From JAFAXD01 sp035472475 (GTDB taxonomy: Bacteria; Pseudomonadota; Alphaproteobacteria; Rhizobiales; Xanthobacteraceae): DNA of 50,535 nt. A model generated the notes under the pieces. The model worked only from the letters and a program-made list of their open reading frames with translations. It searched no databases and had not been told where the DNA came from. The position numbers were made by a program, and so were the translations under genes. This document shows, in pieces, positions 39,957 to 46,374 of the stretch. Location of the stretch: NCBI GenBank assembly GCA_035472475.1, contig DATIPA010000052.1:1-50535 (forward strand), written 5' to 3'. How positions within the stretch are numbered: position 1 is the stretch's first letter; the number at the start of each line of letters is the position of its first letter.

Positions 39957-41249
39957 TCAGTATTTATGACTGATCGGCAGCTCCTCGGCTGGGAACAGCG
40001 TGATCACGCGGCAGCCTTTGTCGGTCACTACGACCTCTTCCTCGATCCGCGCCGCCGAATAGCCGTCGGTTGCCGGACAGTAAGTTTCGAGCGCGAACAC
40101 CATGCCTTCCTTGATCTCGGTCGGATGCGTGAGCGAGATCACCCGCGAGATGATCGGACGCTCGTGCAGCGCGAGGCCGAGGCCATGGCCGAACTGCAGC
40201 CCGAACGCCGACATCTCGTCCGGGAACCCGAAGTCCGGCGCCTTGGGCCATACGCTGCAGACCTTGTCGGTGGTGACGCCGGGTTTAATCAGTGCGATCG
40301 CGGCGTCGAGCCACTCGCGCGCCCTCTTGTACGCGTCGTGCTGAACCGGCGTTGCGCGCCCGACGTTGAAGGTCCGGTAGTAGCAGGTGCGGTAGCCCAT
40401 GAACGACTGCAGGATGTCAAAGAACGCCTGATCGCCCGGCCGCAGCATGCGGTCGGTGAAGTTGTGCGGATGCGGGTTGCAGCGCTCGCCCGAAATGGCG
40501 TTGATCGCCTCCACGTCGTCGGAACCGTTGCGATAGAGGAACTCGTTCACCTTGGCGACGATGTCGTTCTCGCGCACGCCCGGCTTGAGCTCCTCGTGGA
40601 TGAGGTGATAGGCGCCATCCACCATGGCGGCGGCGCGGTTGAGCAGCGCGATCTCGTCGGCCGATTTGATCTCGCGCGCCTCCAGCATCACCTGCTGTCC
40701 ATCCGCGACCTTGAGACCGGCCTTCTCCAGCTCGAACATCATCGGCGGCTCGATGATGTCGACGCCGACCGGCATATCGGCGACGCCGGCCTCGCGGATC
40801 AGCGATGCGATCTCCTCGGCGTGGCGCTTCATTAGTCCGAACGCTGGATTGACGGTGCCACGTAAACCAATCAGCCCGGCCTTACAGTTCTCGGGCGCGA
40901 GCCACGGCGTGTAGAGCTTGTGGTGCACGGCGGCGGAGCCGAAGTCCCAAAGGATCGGCTCGCCGGTGCGCGTGAGCAACGTCCAGCGCGACAGCTTGTC
41001 GCGCTCCCACTCGCCGATCTTGGTCGAGGTGACGTAGCGGATGTTGTTGACGTCGAACACTAAGAGCGCGCCGAGGTCGGAATTTTCCAGCGCCTGTTTG
41101 ACGCGCGAAAGGCGATAGCGATGCAGGCGGCGATAGTCGACGCGCTCCTCGAAATCGACTCCCATGATGCCGAGCGCCGGCAACGCGCGGCCCCAGTTAA
41201 AGCGCGGGTTGATATCCTCGGCGCGGATTTCGCGGGCTTTCTGTTCCAT
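39957..41249 (-). CDS. M24 family metallopeptidase homologue with an altered metal site
   Basis: A 430-residue protein of the pita-bread M24 family (aminopeptidase P, creatinase, prolidase and the DMSP lyase DddP). The N-terminal creatinase-like domain includes ALLVFDVNNIRYVTS. In the catalytic domain the expected metal ligands are D278, H355 (GHGLGLALHE), E388 (EGMVFALET) and E403/E404 (ARIEEEVVV), but the second Asp of the D-x-T-R motif is replaced by C289 in GYRTCYYRTF. Peptidase activity is therefore uncertain. It starts 46 bases after the second MetE-like gene on the same strand and is probably cotranscribed with it. Confidence 0.82.
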   Translation of the reverse strand: MEQKAREIRAEDINPRFNWGRALPALGIMGVDFEERVDYRRLHRYRLSRVKQALENSDLGALLVFDVNNIRYVTSTKIGEWERDKLSRWTLLTRTGEPILWDFGSAAVHHKLYTPWLAPENCKAGLIGLRGTVNPAFGLMKRHAEEIASLIREAGVADMPVGVDIIEPPMMFELEKAGLKVADGQQVMLEAREIKSADEIALLNRAAAMVDGAYHLIHEELKPGVRENDIVAKVNEFLYRNGSDDVEAINAISGERCNPHPHNFTDRMLRPGDQAFFDILQSFMGYRTCYYRTFNVGRATPVQHDAYKRAREWLDAAIALIKPGVTTDKVCSVWPKAPDFGFPDEMSAFGLQFGHGLGLALHERPIISRVISLTHPTEIKEGMVFALETYCPATDGYSAARIEEEVVVTDKGCRVITLFPAEELPISHKY

Positions 41250-41295
41250 GGCAGGGTTCCTTGGGCCTTATGCGCAGGCAGCGATTATACTCCCC

Positions 41296-42462
41296 TTACG
41301 CCGCGCTTTTCTTCCCCCAAAGTTTCGCGGATGCCAGATCCGCCCCCTCGCGCAGCGCGCGCAGCTTGAGCCATACCGCCGGCTCGATCACCCACTCGCG
41401 GTTGGTGAAAGTGCCAAACCCGCAGTCGGTCGAGGCGATCACCCGCTCCCGCTCGCCGATGGCCGCGACCGCCTCCTCGATCCGGCGCGCGACCACCTGC
41501 GGATGCTCGACGAAATTGCTCGTGGTCTCGATCACGCCGGGAATGAGCAGCATGTGGGCGGGGAGCGGATGCTGCCCAAAGGCCGCGTATTCGTGCGCAT
41601 GGCGCGGATTGGAGAACTCGATCGACAGCGCCCCGACATTGGCCTGATAGAGCGCCGGCAGAATGGTGGCGAGCGGGACGTCGTAGAGGTGCGGGCCTTC
41701 CCAGTTGCCGTAGCAGACGTGCAATCGCACGCGCTCGCGCGGAATCCCAGCGATCCCCTTGTTGATCGCCGCAACCTGCAGTTCGCACGCCTTGACGAAA
41801 TCGCGGTCCGAGAGATCGCGATGCATCATGGTGCGGTCCATGGCGAGGTCGGGAGCGTCGATCTGTAGCAGCAGGCCGGCGCGATGAATCGCCTGGTACT
41901 CTTTCGACATCTCGCGCGCGATTGCGTTGAGATAGGCCTCGTGCGAGTCGTAGTAGGCATTGAGCATCGTCGAGGAGATGATCCCGGGCGATGCCGCCGT
42001 CATGAACAATTCGGAAAATGCATTCCCGGCGATCGTCTTGAAGCGCGCGATCTCGGCGTCGATGTCCTTGGTGTCCTTGTAATGGATCTCGGCCTGCGCC
42101 TCGGGCGCGTTCTGCTGTTTGCTCACCTGCGGAAAGCGCCGCATCAGCGACGCCACCAGTTCGGGAAACTCCTCGAACTCGCGCCCGCGCCGGCGCTTCG
42201 ACACGCCGGCAAATCCGGTCATCCGTTGCGGCACATAGGTCTGAAAGCCGACGCGTTGCTGCTCGCCGTCGTTGCCGATGTCGATCCCGGCCTTTTTCTG
42301 CTGCTCGACCACATGGCGCACCGCCTTGTCCATCTCGGAGGCCATCTCGCCAGGGTCGAACGACTCGCGTGCTTCGCGGCGAACCAACAGGTCGGACAGT
42401 TTCTCATTGCGCGGCAAGCTGCCGACGTGGGTAGTCAGAATGCGATCCCGGCTGGTGATCAT
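41296..42462 (-). CDS. MetE-like cobalamin-independent methyltransferase (catalytic domain only), second copy
   Basis: A 388-residue paralogue of the gene at 38.7 kb, again only the zinc-binding barrel of MetE. Zinc ligands: H248 and C250 (LHVCYGNW), E282 (IEFSNPRHAHEY), C347 (STDCGFGTF). It differs from the first copy in much of the central region. I chose the ATG at 42462, with GGAG five bases upstream; a GTG two codons earlier is too close to that site. It precedes the M24 gene by 46 bases and follows egtD by 129 bases on the same strand. Confidence 0.85.
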   Translation of the reverse strand: MITSRDRILTTHVGSLPRNEKLSDLLVRREARESFDPGEMASEMDKAVRHVVEQQKKAGIDIGNDGEQQRVGFQTYVPQRMTGFAGVSKRRRGREFEEFPELVASLMRRFPQVSKQQNAPEAQAEIHYKDTKDIDAEIARFKTIAGNAFSELFMTAASPGIISSTMLNAYYDSHEAYLNAIAREMSKEYQAIHRAGLLLQIDAPDLAMDRTMMHRDLSDRDFVKACELQVAAINKGIAGIPRERVRLHVCYGNWEGPHLYDVPLATILPALYQANVGALSIEFSNPRHAHEYAAFGQHPLPAHMLLIPGVIETTSNFVEHPQVVARRIEEAVAAIGERERVIASTDCGFGTFTNREWVIEPAVWLKLRALREGADLASAKLWGKKSAA

Positions 42463-42525
42463 GGGCACTCCGGAGGCGTGCGTGCTGGCGGGGCCCGCAT
42501 CCTAGCGACATTTCACGCGTGGCGC

Positions 42526-42554
42526 AGCATAACGCTGGGGTATGAGGCTGATAA
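42526..42554 (-). promoter_or_regulatory. Putative sigma-70 promoter of the second MetE-like gene
   Basis: Read on the minus strand, TTATCA (42554-42549) and TATGCT (42531-42526) are 17 bases apart, each matching the consensus at four of six positions. The predicted transcript would start about 55 bases before the ATG at 42462. The -10 box and the two following bases are the same as in the putative promoter of the first MetE-like gene. Confidence 0.4.
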
Positions 42555-42591
42555 CTCGTGCGCGGTTCGCGGCGCGCCCTGAACTGCGGCC

Positions 42592-43554
42592 CTACTTCTG
42601 CTTGAGAACGTGCACCGAAAAATATTGATCGGCGTCGGTATAAACTGCGGTCGACGCCCAGCCGGCGCCGCGCACCAGCGCGTTGAACGACTTGATCGTG
42701 AACTTGTAGCTGTTTTCGGTGTGGATCGTCTCGCCGGCGCGAAATTCGAACGTCTTGCCGGCTACGTGCACCTTCTGGCGCTTGCGGCTCGCGAGATAAA
42801 CCTCGATGCGGCCGCGTTCGCGATTATAGCAGGCGTGATGCTCGAATGCGTTGAGATCAAAATCGGCGCCGAGCTCGCGATTGATCCGCGCCAGCAGGTT
42901 GAGATTGAACTTGGCGGTGACACCGGCCCCGTCATTATAGGCGGCGTGCAGGACGTTCTGGTCCTTGGCGAGGTCGGCGCCGACGATGAGCAACGCGTCC
43001 TTTCCCAGAATACGCCCCGCCTGCCTGAGCAGATCGGTTGCTTCATGCGGCTCGAAATTGCCGATGGTCGAGCCGGGGAAAAACCCGATGCAAGGACGCT
43101 CGCGCAGCGGAGCCGGCAGTTCGAACGGTTTGGTGAAATCCGTCGCAACCGGATAGACCGCGACGCGGGGGATGTCGCGTTCCAGCTTGGCGGCTTCGCT
43201 GCCCAGAAATTCGGCGCTGATGTCGACCGGGACGTAGGCGCTGATTTGCGGGGCAGCCTCGAGCAAAATCTTCGCCTTGGTGGCGGAGCCCGCGCCGAGC
43301 TCGACCAACGCCGCGTCGCGGGGAATCAGAGCCGCGATCGCAGACGCATTGTCACCCAGGATCTTGAGCTCTGTGCGTGTCAGGTAATATTCGGGAAGCC
43401 GGGTGATCTCCTCGAACAATTGCGACCCGGTTTCGTCGTAGAAGTATTTCGGCAGCAGCTGTTTCGGGTTGGCGGACAGTCCCGTGACCACGTCGGCGGC
43501 GAATAGTTCGGTCGCTTGATCGCGTGGCGCGGGACGCAGGGCTCGCACTGACAT
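42592..43554 (-). CDS. egtD: L-histidine N-alpha-methyltransferase EgtD
   Basis: A 320-residue SAM-dependent enzyme that trimethylates histidine to hercynine, the first step of ergothioneine synthesis. The SAM-binding segment is LVELGAGSATKAKILL (about 84-99); other family segments are PKYFYDETGSQLFEEITRLPEYYLTRTE, quoted here only as the region at about residues 35-62, and FFPGSTIGNFEP. The C-terminal part has TENSYKFTI. It starts 35 bases after egtB, with which it forms a two-gene pathway. Confidence 0.95.
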   Translation of the reverse strand: MSVRALRPAPRDQATELFAADVVTGLSANPKQLLPKYFYDETGSQLFEEITRLPEYYLTRTELKILGDNASAIAALIPRDAALVELGAGSATKAKILLEAAPQISAYVPVDISAEFLGSEAAKLERDIPRVAVYPVATDFTKPFELPAPLRERPCIGFFPGSTIGNFEPHEATDLLRQAGRILGKDALLIVGADLAKDQNVLHAAYNDGAGVTAKFNLNLLARINRELGADFDLNAFEHHACYNRERGRIEVYLASRKRQKVHVAGKTFEFRAGETIHTENSYKFTIKSFNALVRGAGWASTAVYTDADQYFSVHVLKQK

Positions 43555-43589
43555 TTTTGTTCTCGTTAGTGTTGGGGTTTTGGGCCGTG

Positions 43590-44831
43590 TTATGCGGGAA
43601 ATTCAGCCAGGCGCATGCCGGTAAATTGCCACCGCGCCGCCGGATAAAAGAAATTGCGGTAGCTCATGTGGGCATGGCCGGGAGGTGTCGCAAGCGAGGA
43701 GCCGCGCAGCACCATCTGATTGACCATGAACTTGCCGTTGTATTCGCCGATGGCTCCCACGGGCGCCTGATAACCGGGATAGGGCAAATAGCCGCTGCGC
43801 GTCCATTGCCACACGATTCCAAAGGCATCGGCGATGTCGCCGGCGCGCGCCGCAACTTCCCATTCGGTTTCGCTCGGCAGGTGTTTTCCGGCAAAGCGCG
43901 CGAACGCGTCGGCCTCGTAATAGCTGATATGACACACCGGCGCAGCCGGATCGACCGGTTGAAGCCCGGCCAGCGTGACGCAAAACCAGGCGCCATCGAT
44001 CTCCCGCCAATACCCTGGAGCCGTCCAGCCTTCGGCTTCCAGTGTAGCCCAGCCGTCGGAAAGCCAAAGTGAGGGCGTCGTGTAACCGCGCTCACGCGTG
44101 AACTCCAACCACTCCGCGTTGGTGACCAGTTCGCGCGCGATGCGCACCGGCCCGACCAGAGCACGGTGCGCGGGACGTTCATTGTCAAAGCAAAAGCCGT
44201 CGCCATCGTGCCCGACGGTATGGATGCCCTCGATCAGTTCGGCAAAGCCGGCGCGCTGTTTGGCCGTGGGCGGTCGCCATTCGGAATCGTAGGCGGGCGC
44301 GATCGGGTTCTGCGCAAACGCATGCAGAATGTCGGTGATCAGCAATTCCTGATGCTGCTGTTCGTGATTGAGGCCAAGCTCGATCAGGGCCGTGATTGGT
44401 GCGAGCGACCCTGTGCTCGTGACGTCAAGTAGCCGTTCGACCGCGGCGTCGACGTGCGCCCGATAGGCCGCAATTTGTTCGGCGCTCGGTCGCGTCAAGA
44501 GACCGCGCTTGGGTCGGGCGTGCCGCGGGCCGGCGGCGACGTAGTAGGAATTGAACAGGAATGCAAAGTCGCCATCGAAGATCTGGTAGCCCCTCAGGTG
44601 CGGGACCAGCAGAAACTGCTCGAAGAACCAGGTCGTGTGCGCGCGATGCCACTTGGTCGGACTGGCATCGGCCATCGATTGGACCATCTGGTCCTCGGCC
44701 GAAAGGAACGCCGCACGATGCTCGGTTTCGGCGCGCACCGCGCGAAACGCGGCGCGCCAACGCGCGCGCTCGTCGGTTGCCGGAGGAGACGCAGAGCTGA
44801 CGGTCTGCTGGCGGGCTGCCGTGCCACTCAT
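43590..44831 (-). CDS. egtB: Ergothioneine sulfoxide synthase EgtB
   Basis: A 413-residue iron enzyme that joins hercynine to a thiol (gamma-glutamylcysteine or cysteine) by oxidation. The N-terminal DinB-like domain carries the iron triad, H65 (RAHTTWFFEQF) with H156 and H160 (NHEQQHQELL). The C-terminal FGE-sulfatase domain includes PVCHISYYEADAFARFAG, LPSETEWEVAAR and the end RNFFYPAARWQFTGMRLA. It is upstream of egtD by 35 bases. Homologues of EgtA, EgtC and EgtE are not in the window. Confidence 0.95.
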   Translation of the reverse strand: MSGTAARQQTVSSASPPATDERARWRAAFRAVRAETEHRAAFLSAEDQMVQSMADASPTKWHRAHTTWFFEQFLLVPHLRGYQIFDGDFAFLFNSYYVAAGPRHARPKRGLLTRPSAEQIAAYRAHVDAAVERLLDVTSTGSLAPITALIELGLNHEQQHQELLITDILHAFAQNPIAPAYDSEWRPPTAKQRAGFAELIEGIHTVGHDGDGFCFDNERPAHRALVGPVRIARELVTNAEWLEFTRERGYTTPSLWLSDGWATLEAEGWTAPGYWREIDGAWFCVTLAGLQPVDPAAPVCHISYYEADAFARFAGKHLPSETEWEVAARAGDIADAFGIVWQWTRSGYLPYPGYQAPVGAIGEYNGKFMVNQMVLRGSSLATPPGHAHMSYRNFFYPAARWQFTGMRLAEFPA

Positions 44832-45024
44832 AATCAGCTCCCGGGCGAAACACGTCGGTCGGAAAGGCGGTGCGGCAAGTATCCACAGTGGAACACAGGG
44901 CAGGCCCGAAGGCGAGGCTTACGGTGCCTCAATACTCCGTGAAACCCCCATCCAACCCCCAACGCGCAAGCTCCGGATTCGATCCATTCTTTCTTTGTTT
45001 GCAGGCGATGTGTGCGAGGCTGGC

Positions 45025-46233
45025 CTACTCCGCGGCGGCGCGGGCCGGCTGCTTGTGGGCCGAAACCATGTAATCCATGGCGGCCTGCACGCCGCCCTTG
45101 CGGAACGGGACGCCGGCGAGTGCAAGCGACATTTCGGTGGCTGCCAGCGCCCCTACGATGGTGAGGTCATTGGTGTCGCCGAGGTGGCCGATGCGGAAGA
45201 ACTTGCCAGCTAGCTTGCCGAAACTCATGCCGTAGGAGATGTCGAAGGTCGAAAGCGCAAGATTACGGAAGACATCCGCGTCATGTCCCTCCGGCATCAG
45301 CACCGCCGTGATGGTCGGTGAATAATAGGCCGGGTCGCGGCACAAGATTTCGAGCCCCCAGGCGCGCACCGCGCGCCGGGTTGCCTCGGCAAACCGGTCA
45401 TGGCGGGCGAACACGTTCTCCAGGCCCTCTTCGTGCAGCATGTCGATCGCGGTCACGAGGCCATGCAGCATGTTGGTCGCCGGTGTGTACGGGAAGTAGT
45501 TCATCTTGTTGGCGGCGATCATGTCATCCCACGAGAAGAACGACTTCGGCAGCTTGGCGTTCTTGCTGGCGGCGAGCGCATCGTTGCTGATGGCGTTGAA
45601 CGACATGCCGGGCGGCAGCATCAGACCCTTCTGAGCGCCGCCGATCGTGACATCAACGCCCCATTCGTCGTGACGATAGTCGGTCGATGCGAGCGAGGAG
45701 ATCGTATCCACCATGAACAGCGCCGGATGGCCGGCCCGGTCGATCGCCTTGCGGATCTCGGCAATCGGCGAGAGGCAGCCGGTCGCGGTCTCGTTATGCA
45801 ATACGCAAACGGCCTTGATCTGATGCGCCTTGTCGTCCTTGAGCTTGGCCTCGATGACCGCGGGTTCGGCGCCGATGCGCCAGTCGGTCGGGATGAACTC
45901 CGGCTTGAGGCCGAGGCTCTCCGCCATGCGCTTCCATAGTGTCGCAAACTGGCCAGTCTCGACCATCAGCACGCGATCGCCGGGCGACATTGTATTGACG
46001 AGCGCCGCTTCCCAGGCACCGGTTCCGGTCGCCGTGTAGATAATGACCGGGTTGGTGGTTTTGAAAATCGTCTTGATGCCATCAAGCGCGCGCCGCGCTA
46101 GCTGGGCGAACTCAGGTCCGCGATGATCGATCAGCGGCGTGTCCATCGCACGCAGGATTCGATCGGGGACCGGGGTCGGCCCCGGGATCTGCAGGAAGTG
46201 ACGGCCGGCGGTGCGCGAAGCGTTCTTTGACAT
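45025..46233 (-). CDS. Serine-glyoxylate aminotransferase (class V, PLP)
   Basis: A 402-residue class V aminotransferase. It has the typical start PGPTPVPDRILRAMD, the residues TGTGAWEAALVNT, D176 in VDTISSLAS, and the PLP lysine K202 in GGAQKGLMLPPG. The full pattern matches serine-glyoxylate aminotransferase, which makes glycine and hydroxypyruvate from serine and glyoxylate. It is upstream of egtB on the same strand (193-base gap) and divergent from a hydroxyacid dehydrogenase that could supply or use 2-oxo acids. The class V fold is shared with the C-S lyase EgtE, but the sequence is not EgtE-like. Confidence 0.9.
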   Translation of the reverse strand: MSKNASRTAGRHFLQIPGPTPVPDRILRAMDTPLIDHRGPEFAQLARRALDGIKTIFKTTNPVIIYTATGTGAWEAALVNTMSPGDRVLMVETGQFATLWKRMAESLGLKPEFIPTDWRIGAEPAVIEAKLKDDKAHQIKAVCVLHNETATGCLSPIAEIRKAIDRAGHPALFMVDTISSLASTDYRHDEWGVDVTIGGAQKGLMLPPGMSFNAISNDALAASKNAKLPKSFFSWDDMIAANKMNYFPYTPATNMLHGLVTAIDMLHEEGLENVFARHDRFAEATRRAVRAWGLEILCRDPAYYSPTITAVLMPEGHDADVFRNLALSTFDISYGMSFGKLAGKFFRIGHLGDTNDLTIVGALAATEMSLALAGVPFRKGGVQAAMDYMVSAHKQPARAAAE

Positions 46234-46374
46234 GAGCGAATGTCCGAAAGATCCGGAATGAATCGTCCCGGCTCAAACTGGGATCGAAACTTGCCGTCAT
46301 GAATGACGAATGCGAGAGTCAGTCAAGCCTCTTACGGTGGGCTTGCGCCCACGGGAAAGCTCAAGGAAATCAAC

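Noticed and set aside
39957..41249. Calling the M24 protein a DMSP lyase (DddP)
   Set aside because: Overall fold and some segments are similar, but the metal-site pattern differs (Cys for Asp) and general M24 proteins are very common, so only the superfamily is supported.
45025..46233. Calling the class V aminotransferase EgtE because of the adjacent egtB
   Set aside because: The sequence matches serine-glyoxylate aminotransferase over its entire length.
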